A stretch of DNA of 33,997 bases. It comes from Pseudomonadota bacterium (GTDB lineage: Bacteria > Myxococcota_A > Polyangia > Polyangiales > Polyangiaceae). Under the pieces are notes generated by a model. The model was not told the DNA's origin. It did no database searches and saw only the letters and a program-made list of their open reading frames with translations. The position numbers and the translations under genes are program-made. The stretch spans positions 1-33,997 of the forward strand of contig JAEYWK010000159.1 in NCBI GenBank assembly GCA_023431345.1. Direction: 5' to 3'. How positions within the stretch are numbered: the stretch's first letter is position 1; each line of letters opens with the position of its first letter. Below are positions 26,725 through 33,997 of the stretch, one piece after another.

Positions 26725-27792
26725 ATGTCCGCCGAGATGAAGCCTTGGCAGCGACTCGCGGTGGTAGGCTCGCTGCTGGGAGCGCTCGCGGCCGTGGTCG
26801 CTTTCCTGACGCAGCGGCCGCAGCGCGTCGCGGTGTCGCCCGCGGTCAGCGCTGTCGCGCCCAGCTCCTCGGCCGCGACGCCCGAGCTCATCGATCCGCT
26901 CCGACCCGACGCTCCTCTCCGGCGCGATCCAGCGCGCGCGGCGCTTCCGCAGGACTGGGCGAGCGCTCGCCCCGGCTTTCAGCGTTCACTGAGCGCGGCG
27001 CAGCGGGGAGGCATCGAGCCCTGCTCGACGCAGCCCGTCGACGGCAGCTCGCTCGAAGACGCCGTGCCGCTCGGCACAGGCAAGCTCAGCATCCCCCAGA
27101 GCCTCGCCGAGAGCAGCGACGCTACCTTCGATCTCATCATTCATTTGCACGGTGAGGAGCCCGTACGCCGCGAGCTGATCGAAAGTGGGCAGCAGCTCGT
27201 GCTGTTCACGCTCACCTTGGGCCCGTCCGAGTCTTACGGGCCGCTGCTCACCGGCGCGGCCAGCTACCAAGCGATCCGAGCGCAGGTCGAGCAGGCTCTC
27301 AGCCAGCGGCTCGGTCGCGAGCTGCGAGCACGTAAGATTGCCCTCAGCGCCTGGAGCGCCGGCTTCGTCGGCGTCGCCGCGGCCGTGTCCAACGACGCCG
27401 GCAGGGGCGCGGACGCGGTCATCCTCATCGATGGCCTCCACGCACCGCGAAACGATCGCAACCTGTTCGAGGCGCAGCTGGCTCCATTCCTAGAGTACGC
27501 GCGCCTCGCCGCGTCGGGGCAGCGCTTCATGTTCATCAGTCACTCTTCGATCGATCCGCCTGGCTTCGCGTCCACGACCGAGTGCGCCCACTACTTGATC
27601 CAGCGCCTCGGTGGCCAGCCGGAGGCCGTCGAGCGCCGCGACCGCTTCGGGCTCGAGCTCGTCGAGCTGTTCAGCCGCTCCGAGCTCCACGTCCGCGGCT
27701 ACGCCGGCAACGACAAGCCCGATCATTGCGCCCAGCTCGCGCTCCTGCGCGACGTCTACCGCACGCTCGGCTCGCGCTGGGCGACGCCCTGA
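26725..27792 (+). CDS. Membrane-anchored alpha/beta-hydrolase-like protein
   Basis: A 355-residue protein with an N-terminal membrane anchor (LAVVGSLLGALAAVVAFL), a low-complexity Pro/Ala/Ser stalk, and a periplasmic domain from about residue 100. DLIIHLHGEEPVRREL resembles the first hydrolase strand with the oxyanion His-Gly, ALSAWSAGFVGVAA is a nucleophile elbow (AWSAG), AVILIDGLHAPRND holds a possible acid, and the C-terminal YAGNDKPDHCAQLAL has a candidate catalytic His. No specific family was recognised. ATG 26725 or ATG 26737 could start translation. It sits 72 bases after mbnH on the same strand, but a joint function is not evident. Confidence 0.7.
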   Translation: MSAEMKPWQRLAVVGSLLGALAAVVAFLTQRPQRVAVSPAVSAVAPSSSAATPELIDPLRPDAPLRRDPARAALPQDWASARPGFQRSLSAAQRGGIEPCSTQPVDGSSLEDAVPLGTGKLSIPQSLAESSDATFDLIIHLHGEEPVRRELIESGQQLVLFTLTLGPSESYGPLLTGAASYQAIRAQVEQALSQRLGRELRARKIALSAWSAGFVGVAAAVSNDAGRGADAVILIDGLHAPRNDRNLFEAQLAPFLEYARLAASGQRFMFISHSSIDPPGFASTTECAHYLIQRLGGQPEAVERRDRFGLELVELFSRSELHVRGYAGNDKPDHCAQLALLRDVYRTLGSRWATP

Positions 27793-27823
27793 GTTACCGC
27801 GGACCGAGCGCCCGTCTCGGCGT

Positions 27824-27859
27824 GAGCCCGCTGTCCCACGCTACGACAGCGGCGGGCTC
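27824..27859. terminator. Strong hairpin between convergent genes
   Basis: GAGCCCG-CTGTC (27824-27835) pairs with GACAG...CGGGCTC (27845-27859) with a nine-base loop and a three-base CGG bulge. It lies 32 bases after the hydrolase stop and just before the DedA stop on the opposite strand. It could serve as a bidirectional terminator, although no T-tract follows on either strand. Confidence 0.5.
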
Positions 27860-27864
27860 GCCGG

Positions 27865-28581
27865 CTATTTGCTGTCGGCGCGGCGCTTCCTCAACCAGGT
27901 CATCAGCACCAGCAGCATCAACAGCGCCACGACGACGGCGAGGATCGTGTGGCTCGCCGTGCTCATCGCTTGGCGCAGCCAGCCTTCACCGTAAACTGAC
28001 GCCAGCGCTCCGAGCGTGAACCAAATCGGAACGCTCACCGTGCAGCCCAGGACATCGAAAGCGATGAAGGTGGGCACCGGCATGCGCATCGCCCCGGCGG
28101 TGAAGAACGTGACGAAGCGTACGCCTGCCACCTGGCGACCCAGGAATACGGCGAACGACCCGTAGCGCGTGAACCAAGCCTGCACGCGCGCCAATCGAGG
28201 CGGGGTGATGACACGTCGAAAGAAAGCGATGCGGTGACCCAGCCCCAGCCCGAAGCGGCGCCCCAGCCAGTAAGCGATCAGATCGCCACCCAAGATGGGT
28301 GCCAGCACGACCAAGAACGCCATCAAGAAATGGCCTGGAACGAACTGCCCGTTGGTCTGTTGCGCGACGGTGAACCCAGTGAGGGTGAGCGGAATGTCTT
28401 CCGGAAGCGGCAGGCCGACTCCGGCGAGGAGCAAGAGCAGCACGATCGCCCCAAAGATGGTAGCGCGATGCTCGACGTTCCATGCCGGGTCGAACGCCGC
28501 CCCGATCCAGCGTTCCGCTACTCCAGGCTGCGCGACCTCGGAGCTCGCCAGGGCGGCGTCGGCCATCGCCGCCATCAGCAT
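27865..28581 (-). CDS. DedA-family membrane protein
   Basis: A 238-residue integral inner-membrane protein of the DedA/SNARE-associated family, which includes undecaprenyl-phosphate and phospholipid flippases. Blocks typical of the family: GVGLPLPEDIPLTLTG, ILGGDLIAYWLGRRFG, the re-entrant segment RYGSFAVFLGRQVAGVRFVTFFTAG and the late helices IAFDVLGCTVSVPIWFTLG and AVVVALLMLLVLMTWLRKRR. At least five hydrophobic segments are visible. The functional Glu/Asp in the first re-entrant loop and the Arg in GRQVAGVR are present. ATG 28581 is preferred over the upstream in-frame extension; ATG 28566 is possible. It is divergent from doxX. Confidence 0.88.
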   Translation of the reverse strand: MLMAAMADAALASSEVAQPGVAERWIGAAFDPAWNVEHRATIFGAIVLLLLLAGVGLPLPEDIPLTLTGFTVAQQTNGQFVPGHFLMAFLVVLAPILGGDLIAYWLGRRFGLGLGHRIAFFRRVITPPRLARVQAWFTRYGSFAVFLGRQVAGVRFVTFFTAGAMRMPVPTFIAFDVLGCTVSVPIWFTLGALASVYGEGWLRQAMSTASHTILAVVVALLMLLVLMTWLRKRRADSK

Positions 28582-28852
28582 GTATGATGTTCCTCGGGCT
28601 CGAACACGGCGAGAACCTAGCAACGCTCTCGAGCAAACGCGATGGCTAGATCACTTCCTCCGAAACCACGCTACCGCGGGCTCTGCGACCGCGGCGAGAG
28701 TGAGCGCATCGCCGCGTCGCCCGGACCGCCGTCCGCGCGAGCGCCGGCCCTCGTGAACGGCTTTATTTGACGCCGACCCAGTTTCCGCGAAGCAATCCCG
28801 AGGAAAAGATGGCGAACACGCAGCCCCAGCCACGGAGTAAGCTCGCAGCGCG
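28582..28852. other. Divergent intergenic region between dedA and doxX-like genes
   Basis: 271 bases without a supported gene. A TTGACG (28767-28772) with AGCAAT 18 bases on is a weak forward promoter candidate for the doxX-like gene. No operator palindrome or RNA structure was recognised. Confidence 0.4.
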
Positions 28853-29344
28853 ATGAGTCCCCGGCGATCGTTGGCGTCCGCCCCGCGAGCAGCCGTCCTG
28901 ATTCGATTCGCCGTCGGCGTCGTCTTCGCCTCCGAGGGCATCCAGAAGTTCCTGTACGCCAGCGCTCGAGGCGCGGGACGGTTCGCCAAGATTGGGATCC
29001 CGGCGCCAGAGGTGATGGGCCCGTTCGTAGGGGTGGTGGAGGTCGTCTGTGGCTCGCTCGTGCTCTGCGGCCTCGCGACGCGTCTCGCCGCGTTGCCGCT
29101 GATCTTCACGATGCTCGTCGCCCTCGCCTCGACCAAGCTGCCCATCCTCCTCGGGCACGGTTACTGGATCTTCGCGCACACCTTCGCGCCCAAAGCCGGG
29201 TTCTGGGCCTTCCTCCACGAGTCGCGGACGGACCTCTCGATGCTGTGTGGGAGCATCTTCCTCGCGCTCGTCGGTGGGGACGGCTGGTCTCTCGACGCGC
29301 TCTTCTGGAAGAAGTCGGAGCGTCGCAGTCAGGAGGCCTCATGA
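28853..29344 (+). CDS. DoxX-family membrane protein
   Basis: A 163-residue four-helix membrane protein. AAVLIRFAVGVVFASEGIQK, then GRFAKIGIPAPEVMGPFVGVVEVVCGSLVLCGLATRLAALPLIFTML-type helices in order, then a conserved TRLAALPL turn and a final helix SMLCGSIFLALVGG, match DoxX/YphA proteins. Members are small quinol-oxidase-associated or thiol/redox membrane proteins, mostly uncharacterised. Its TGA overlaps an ATG (ATGA at 29341), and chrA follows within about 40 bases, so the two are probably co-transcribed. Confidence 0.86.
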   Translation: MSPRRSLASAPRAAVLIRFAVGVVFASEGIQKFLYASARGAGRFAKIGIPAPEVMGPFVGVVEVVCGSLVLCGLATRLAALPLIFTMLVALASTKLPILLGHGYWIFAHTFAPKAGFWAFLHESRTDLSMLCGSIFLALVGGDGWSLDALFWKKSERRSQEAS

Positions 29345-29380
29345 CTCAGTCGCCTCGCGTCGCTGGCCTTCCTCGTCCCC

Positions 29381-30634
29381 GTGAGTGACGCGATGTCGGG
29401 CCGCGGTCGAGAGCCCGAGGGCCTGGTCGAGCCGCACCGGCAGACCGCCCACGGCCTGGTCGAGGTGGCGCGCGTGTTCTTGCGGCTCGGCTGTGTCTCG
29501 TTCGGAGGCCCTATCGCGCACCTCGGCTACTTCCGCGCCGAGCTCGTCGAGAAGCGGAGGTGGCTCGACGACGCGCACTACGGTGACCTCGTCGCGCTGT
29601 GCCAGTTCCTCCCCGGTCCAGCGAGCAGTCAGGTCGTGTTCGCCCTCGGCATGCAGCGCGCGGGGCTGCTCGGCGCGCTCGTCGCCTCGGCCTGCTTCAC
29701 GCTGCCATCGGCGCTCCTCATGATCGGGCTGGCGTACGGCGTCGCGCGCGCCTCGGACCTGAGCCGCGCAGGCTGGCTGCACGGCCTGAAGCTGGCGGCT
29801 GTCGCCGTCGTCGCGCAGGCCGTGTGGGGCATGGGCAAGAAGCTCTGCGCTGTCCGCGCCCGGATCTCGCTGTGCATCGGCGCCGCGGCCGCGCTGCTCA
29901 CCATGCCTGGGGCCGTGGCGCAGCTCGGCGTCATCGCCCTCGGCGGTCTCGTCGGCTGGCGACTGTATCGCGACGCCATCGCTGTCGGCGCCGCTCCAGA
30001 ACCAACGACGATGGCACGCGGGCAAGTCGCGGCGGCGACGGCGCTCGTCGCGTTCTTCGCGTTGCTCGTGGCGCTTCCAGCGCTCGCCTCAGCGACGAGC
30101 TCCCACCAGCTCGCCGTCTTCGACAGCTTCTACCGCTCGGGCTCGCTCGTGTTCGGTGGCGGGCACGTCGTGCTTCCGCTGCTCCGAGCCGAGATTGTGC
30201 CCCGCGGCTGGCTCACCGACGGCCAGTTTCTCGCGGGTTACGGCGCCGCTCAGGCGCTGCCAGGGCCGATGTTCGCATTCTCCGCGTACCTCGGGGCGGC
30301 GATGAGCCCCGGCCCCACGAGCTGGCTCAACGGGCTCTGGTGTCTGCTGGGCATCTTCCTGCCCGCGTGGCTGCTCATCGGCGGAGCGCTGCCGTTCTGG
30401 CAGCGGCTGCGCGCGAAGCGATGGGCGCAGGCAGCGCTCGCTGGCGCGAACGCGGCGGTCGTCGGCGTGCTGCTCGCGGCGCTCTACGACCCCGTGTTCA
30501 CGCAGAGCGTGCGCGGTCCGCGCGACGTCGTCGCGGCGCTGGTCGCTTTCGCGCTCCTCGAGCAGTGGAAGGTGGCGCCGTGGCTCGTCGTCGCCGCCAG
30601 CGCGGCGGCAGGGCAGTGGCTGCTCGGGGCGTGA
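29381..30634 (+). CDS. chrA: Chromate transporter ChrA (two-domain CHR family)
   Basis: A 417-residue inner-membrane transporter with two homologous CHR halves, the long form that exports chromate by proton motive force. The N-half has RVFLRLGCVSFGGPIAHLGY and LCQFLPGPASSQVVFALG; the C-half has YRSGSLVFGGGHVVLPLL and GYGAAQALPGPMFAFSAYLG. About ten hydrophobic helices are visible. The start is uncertain: GTG 29381 has no clear ribosome binding site; ATG 29393 is in frame; and an ATG at 29341 that overlaps the doxX stop opens a 15-codon frame ending at 29388, one frame off. No ChrB-type regulator is present. Confidence 0.9.
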   Translation: MSDAMSGRGREPEGLVEPHRQTAHGLVEVARVFLRLGCVSFGGPIAHLGYFRAELVEKRRWLDDAHYGDLVALCQFLPGPASSQVVFALGMQRAGLLGALVASACFTLPSALLMIGLAYGVARASDLSRAGWLHGLKLAAVAVVAQAVWGMGKKLCAVRARISLCIGAAAALLTMPGAVAQLGVIALGGLVGWRLYRDAIAVGAAPEPTTMARGQVAAATALVAFFALLVALPALASATSSHQLAVFDSFYRSGSLVFGGGHVVLPLLRAEIVPRGWLTDGQFLAGYGAAQALPGPMFAFSAYLGAAMSPGPTSWLNGLWCLLGIFLPAWLLIGGALPFWQRLRAKRWAQAALAGANAAVVGVLLAALYDPVFTQSVRGPRDVVAALVAFALLEQWKVAPWLVVAASAAAGQWLLGA

Positions 30635-30766
30635 TCGCGGACCTTCAAGGACACTTGCCGGTCGTCAGAGGCACGCCGCGCCCCCCACGCTCGCCTCTCG
30701 ATGGTGAAGCTCGCGGGCTCGCCTCGTTGGAACGCCGCCGCAGCCGTGATACCTACTCTCGACTGC

Positions 30767-31765
30767 GTGTTCACTATTGCGCTTCGCCGCCGGTTGATCT
30801 GGGTCCTGCTGGTGCTCGTGGCCGTGGCGGTCTTCCTGCTTTGGCGCGCGCGCGGCCAGGCAGCGCGCACGGTGCTCGTCGAGCGCCGTGACCTCGAGCA
30901 GCACATCGTCGCCAGCGGGCGGGTGCGGGTTCCGACCCGGGTCAAGGTCGCGGCGCAGCTCTCCGGGCTCGTGGTGGCGGTGGGCGCCGTGGCCGGCCAG
31001 CGCGTGAAGCAGGGTGACCTGCTGGTCCAGCTGGACGACTCGGCGGAGCGCGCGGCCGTCGCGCAAGCCGAGGCGGCGGTCAAGCAAGCTCAGCGCGCGT
31101 CGAACAGCTGCGCCGGGTGGGCGCGATCGTGGCGACCGAGTCGCTGCGTCAGGCTGAGAGCAACCTGGCCAAGGCGGAGGGCGACCTCGCGCGGGCTACC
31201 CAGCTCGCGAGCTCGGGCGCGCTCACGACCGTGGAGCTAGACAACGCCGCGCGCGCGGTCGACATCGCGCGCGCACAGAAGAACGCGGCGCAGGCGCAGC
31301 AGGTCGCGGCGGCGCCCATGGGGGCGGACTCCCGGGTGGCGCTGACCGCACTCTTGCAGGTGCAAGCGCAGCTCGCGGGCGCGACCGCGCGGCTCGGGCA
31401 AACGCGCAACGTCGCCCTGCAGAGCGGGACGGTGCTGTCACGCAGCGTGGAGCCGGGAGACGTGGTGCAGCCGACGAGACCGCTGCTCGAGCTAGCTGCG
31501 GACGGCGAGGTCGAGCTCGTCTTCAACCCCGACGAGCGCAACCTCGCGTGGCTCCGCGTCGGCCATCGTGCAGGCCGCGGCCACCCCCACGCCGTGGGTG
31601 CAGCTCGCGGTGGACGACCGCGTCGTGCGCCGCAACGTCAAGCTCGGCATCCGCGGCGAGGGCGCGCTCGAGATCGTCAACGGCATCGCCGAGGGCAGCG
31701 AGGTCATCGTACCCGACGGGCGAAAGCTCGCGGAGGGCGCGCGCGTCCGCACGGAGCGAGACTGA
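30767..31765 (+). pseudogene. HlyD/MacA-type membrane fusion protein, disrupted
   Basis: The gene for a periplasmic adaptor of an ABC exporter (DevB/MacA-like) is split over three reading segments. From GTG 30767 it encodes a membrane anchor (LIWVLLVLVAVAVFLLW), the lipoyl half-motif VAAQLSGLVVAVGAVAGQRV and the first coiled-coil part up to AAVKQAQ. One base appears lost near 31093-31099; in the next frame the coiled coil continues (VEQLRRVGAIVATESLRQAE) through the second lipoyl half (VLSRSVEPGDVVQ) to NLAWLRVGH. The frame then jumps at about 31560 to AIVQAAATPTPWVQLAVDD and on to the stop at 31765. The beta-barrel middle, roughly 60 residues in relatives, is absent. Permease and ATPase genes follow intact. 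Confidence 0.8.
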
Positions 31766-31766
31766 C

Positions 31767-32987
31767 ATGCCGTTCGAGTGGTTCGTCGCGCTCCGTTACT
31801 TGCGCGACGGCCGCAGCCAGACGACCTTGATCCTGGCCGCGGTCGCGATCGGGGTCAGCGTGCTCGTGTTCCTTTCCGCGCTGATCGGCGGGCTCCAAAA
31901 GTCGCTCATCGAAAAGACCTTGGGCTCGCAGGCGCACGTCACGCTGCGCATGCCGCGCGAGGAAGCCCGCGAGCTCTCCGAGCCGACCCCCGAACGAGCG
32001 CTCGCCCGGCTGTACGAGAAGCGGCCGCAGCGCCTGCGCTCGATCGATCAATGGCCGGCGGCGATGGCCGAGGTCGAAACGTTGCCGGGGGTACTGGCCG
32101 TCTCCCCGGCCGTGACCGGCGCCGGGTTCGCCGTGCGCGCGGAGGCGAAGAACGCGGTGGTGGTGCGCGGGATAGAGCCGGAGCGCTTCCGAGCGATCAT
32201 CGACGTGGAGAGCCGCATCGTCACCGGCCGCTTCGAGGTCAGCGGCGACAACGTCGTGCTCGGCGACAAGCTCGCCGCAGAGCTCGGCATCGCCGTCGGC
32301 GACAAGCTCCGAATCCGCTCCAGCGAAGGCGTCGAGATCGTCGCCACCGTGCGCGGCGTCTTCCGTCTCGGCAACGAGGGCGTGGACGGCACGTGGGTGC
32401 TGACCTCGCTGCGTCAAGCGCAGAGCTTGTACGGTCTGCCGGGCGGCGTGACGACGATCGAGCTCAAAGTGGCGGACGTGTTCGACGCGGAGCGCGTGGC
32501 CACTGACCTGCGGGAGCGCACGGGCCTGCGCGCGGACAGCTGGATGACCATCAACGCCGAGCTTTTGTCGGGTCCTACCGCGCAGTCGAGCTCCAAGACC
32601 ATGATTCAGTTCTTCGTGATCATCGCGGTCGCGCTCGGCATCTCCAGCGTCTTGATCGTCTCGGTCGTGCAAAAATCACGGGAGATTGGCATCCTACGCG
32701 CCGTCGGCACGCCGCCAGGGCGCATTTTGCGCGTATTTTTGATCCAGGGTGGCGTGCTCGGCGTGCTCGGATCCTTGGTCGGGTCGGGGCTCGGCGCGAT
32801 TTTCGCCAAGCTGTTCGAGTCACTCACCCTGGACGCGTCAGGCGCGCCGCGCTTCACGGTCCAGCTCGAGCCGTCGCTGTTCGTCGGCTCGTCGCTGCTC
32901 GCCACCGCGGTCGGGCTGCTCTCGGCCACGCTCCCCGCGCGTCGCGCCGCGCGCCTCGACCCTGCCACGGCGATCCGCAATGTCTGA
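31767..32987 (+). CDS. FtsX/LolE-type ABC transporter permease
   Basis: A 406-residue permease of the MacB/LolC-E/DevC superfamily. The N-terminus FEWFVALRYLRDGRSQTTLI and first helix LILAAVAIGVSVLVFLSALI are followed by a periplasmic MacB_PCD domain (about residues 45-270). Three C-terminal helices follow: FFVIIAVALGISSVLIVSVV, VFLIQGGVLGVLGSLVGSGL and SSLLATAVGLLSATLPARRA, with the conserved REIGILRAVGTPPGRILR coupling segment between the first two and a final DPATAIRNV tail. It starts one base after the adaptor stop and overlaps the ATPase gene by eight bases. The operon order adaptor-permease-ATPase matches DevBCA-like exporters. The substrate is unknown; lipids, lipoproteins or peptides are typical. 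Confidence 0.9.
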   Translation: MPFEWFVALRYLRDGRSQTTLILAAVAIGVSVLVFLSALIGGLQKSLIEKTLGSQAHVTLRMPREEARELSEPTPERALARLYEKRPQRLRSIDQWPAAMAEVETLPGVLAVSPAVTGAGFAVRAEAKNAVVVRGIEPERFRAIIDVESRIVTGRFEVSGDNVVLGDKLAAELGIAVGDKLRIRSSEGVEIVATVRGVFRLGNEGVDGTWVLTSLRQAQSLYGLPGGVTTIELKVADVFDAERVATDLRERTGLRADSWMTINAELLSGPTAQSSSKTMIQFFVIIAVALGISSVLIVSVVQKSREIGILRAVGTPPGRILRVFLIQGGVLGVLGSLVGSGLGAIFAKLFESLTLDASGAPRFTVQLEPSLFVGSSLLATAVGLLSATLPARRAARLDPATAIRNV

Positions 32988-33663
32988 CCTGGTGCTGGAG
33001 GTCGACCGGGTCGTCAAAGAGTACGGCGAGCAGGTCAAGACGCGCGCCGTCGACGACGTATCCCTCACGCTCGAGGTCGGCGCGTTCGCCGCGCTCATCG
33101 GTCCCTCTGGCTCCGGCAAGAGCACCCTGCTCAACATCATCGGCTTGCTGGACCAGCCCACCTCCGGGCGGCTCGTGGTCGCTGGCAAGCCCGCCACCGG
33201 GCTGGACGAGCGCGCCCTGACGACCCTGCGCTCGCGCGCGCTAGGCTTCGTGTTCCAGTTCCATCACCTGCTGCCCGCGTTCACCGCGCTCGAGAACGTC
33301 ATGCTCCCGGCCTGGGCGGACGGCGGCCTACCCACGCCGCAGATGCGAGCCGAGAGCGAGGAGATGCTGGTCGCAGTGGGGCTCGCAGACCGGCTGCACT
33401 ACCGCGCCAATAACCTGTCCGGCGGGCAACAGCAGCGGGTCGCGATCGCGCGTGCCCTCGTCCGCCGCCCGCCGCTCGTGCTCGCGGACGAGCCGACCGG
33501 CAACCTCGACACCGAGTCGTCGAACGAGGTGTTCGCGCTGATGCGCCGCTTCAACCGCGAGCTCGGCACCACCTTCTTGATCGTGACGCACGACCCCCGC
33601 ATCGCCGCGAGCTGCGATCGCGTCATCGAGCTGGTAGACGGCCGAATCCGCAGCGACCGCTAG
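32980..33663 (+). CDS. LolD/MacB-type ABC transporter ATP-binding protein
   Basis: A 227-residue ABC ATPase. Walker A GPSGSGKST is at residues 41-49, the Q-loop is in LGFVFQFHHLLPAFTALENV, the signature LSGGQQQRVAIARAL starts at 146, Walker B is PPLVLADEPTGNLD, and the switch His is in FLIVTHDPRIA. Length and motifs match the LolD/MacB/DevA group, which powers FtsX-type permeases. ATG 32980 lies inside the end of the permease gene and suits translational coupling. The longer open frame from 32749 is the permease in another frame. Its stop is followed by a hairpin and then by insertion-sequence DNA. Confidence 0.93.
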   Translation: MSDLVLEVDRVVKEYGEQVKTRAVDDVSLTLEVGAFAALIGPSGSGKSTLLNIIGLLDQPTSGRLVVAGKPATGLDERALTTLRSRALGFVFQFHHLLPAFTALENVMLPAWADGGLPTPQMRAESEEMLVAVGLADRLHYRANNLSGGQQQRVAIARALVRRPPLVLADEPTGNLDTESSNEVFALMRRFNRELGTTFLIVTHDPRIAASCDRVIELVDGRIRSDR

Positions 33664-33737
33664 AGTCGCCCCAGCAGTGCACGAACTGGGTGGCGCACAG
33701 GTCTCAGGTCGCTGAAGAGCTCGCACGTTGTCCTCGT

Positions 33738-33766
33738 CGTTGACGAGCTCAGCCGTCTCGTCAACG
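33738..33766. terminator. Perfect 10-bp hairpin after the exporter operon
   Basis: CGTTGACGAG (33738-33747) is mirrored by CTCGTCAACG (33757-33766) with a nine-base loop, 75 bases after the ATPase stop. It would form a stable RNA stem; no T-tract follows, so termination is plausible but unproven. Confidence 0.45.
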
Positions 33767-33905
33767 CCTGCAGCGCGGCCCGCCAACCAACCCTTAGCAG
33801 GGTGTTGAGAAAGTAGGCTTTGGAAGCAGCTCGGCGCAGTCAACGTCTAACCTAAGCTGCCCACCCCCGCCCGTCCTCGCCACCGCTGGTGGCTACGGGC
33901 GGTCG

Positions 33906-33947
33906 ACCCCTCCCAAATCGCCGGCCTACGCCGGCTCAGGGAGGGGT
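33906..33947. other. Strong hairpin at the transposase 3' end
   Basis: ACCCCTCCC (33906-33914) mirrors GGGAGGGGT (33939-33947), and an inner GCCGGC-CTAC-GCCGGC pair (33920-33935) extends the stem. The transposase stop codon lies in the loop. It may terminate the transposase transcript or block inward read-through. Confidence 0.6.
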
Positions 33948-33997
33948 AGAAGCCTGGCGAGCCGGACCAAGTTGTAAGCGGCCGCGACCATGAAGCC
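33926..33997 (-). CDS. Transposase, C-terminal fragment only
   Basis: Twenty-three codons plus stop are visible; the gene continues past the right edge. The peptide contains MVAAAYNLVRLARLL, which matches the AAYNLVR(M/L) tail found at the C-terminus of many DDE transposases of the IS4/IS5/IS1182 type. Too little is visible to name the family. The stop sits in the loop of a hairpin, and the presumed element end lies about 130 bases further left. Confidence 0.6.
   Translation of the reverse strand, partial: GFMVAAAYNLVRLARLLPLPEPA

Larger units (their letters stand above)
33796..33997 (-). mobile_element. Right-edge insertion sequence, partial
   Basis: The sequence from about 33796 (AGGGTGTTGAGAAAGT) resembles the terminal inverted repeats of IS5/IS1182-type elements, and the adjoining open frame is a transposase tail running off the window. 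The inner end and any target duplication are outside the window, so the exact boundary is inferred. Confidence 0.5.

Noticed and set aside
29599..30891. A 430-codon forward frame overlapping chrA
   Set aside because: Arg-rich shadow frame; chrA has conserved CHR motifs in the other frame.

Overview
The window is very GC-rich DNA with strong GC bias at third codon positions. It carries gene types common in large-genome soil delta-type bacteria of the Myxococcota (Polyangiales/Sorangium-like): giant hybrid histidine kinases, Gly/Ser-rich lipoproteins with Cys-rich and FG-GAP repeats, MbnP/MbnH proteins, and many small stand-alone stress genes. The taxonomic call is inferred from gene style only. 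No rRNA, tRNA or CRISPR array was seen.

Layout. 1-3.4 kb holds small housekeeping or stress genes: a truncated haemoglobin, a GlxA-type AraC regulator with a perfect inverted repeat at its promoter, the tRNA methyltransferase TrmO, a PaaI-like thioesterase and the 2H phosphoesterase ThpR. 3.6-11.8 kb is a tight three-gene signalling operon: a 75-residue MerR/excisionase-type DNA-binding protein, a soluble GAF-kinase-receiver protein, and a 2093-residue cytoplasmic kinase. The large kinase has eleven 92-residue poly-HAMP units (exact 276-bp period), GAF, coiled coil, HisKA, HATPase and three receivers. Its N-terminal half resembles fungal group III (Nik1/Os-1) kinases but has about twice as many units. 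11.8-13.3 kb has a secreted protein of unknown function and a double YCII/DGPF protein.

13.4-16.8 kb is a reverse-strand operon: a RibD-C/dihydrofolate-reductase-like protein, a 70-residue membrane protein and a short UvrA-like ABC ATPase. 17-21.1 kb carries a SAM methyltransferase, an ArsR/SRPBCC pair with a palindromic operator over its start, an alpha/beta hydrolase, a second RibD-C-like protein and a YdeI-like protein. 21.2-26.7 kb has a 1107-residue FG-GAP/CARDB lipoprotein, divergent from an mbnP-mbnH pair: a copper-binding lipoprotein and its dihaem MauG/peroxidase-like partner. 26.7-30.6 kb has a membrane-anchored hydrolase, DedA, DoxX and the chromate transporter ChrA.

30.7-33.7 kb is an ABC export operon (HlyD-type adaptor, FtsX/LolE-type permease, LolD/MacB-type ATPase). 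The adaptor is broken by a one-base frameshift and an apparent internal deletion of roughly 60 codons. The right edge enters an insertion sequence; only the C-terminal tail of its transposase is visible.

Most notable are the poly-HAMP kinase operon, the mbnP-mbnH pair, the lesions in the exporter adaptor, and several perfect inverted repeats at regulator promoters.
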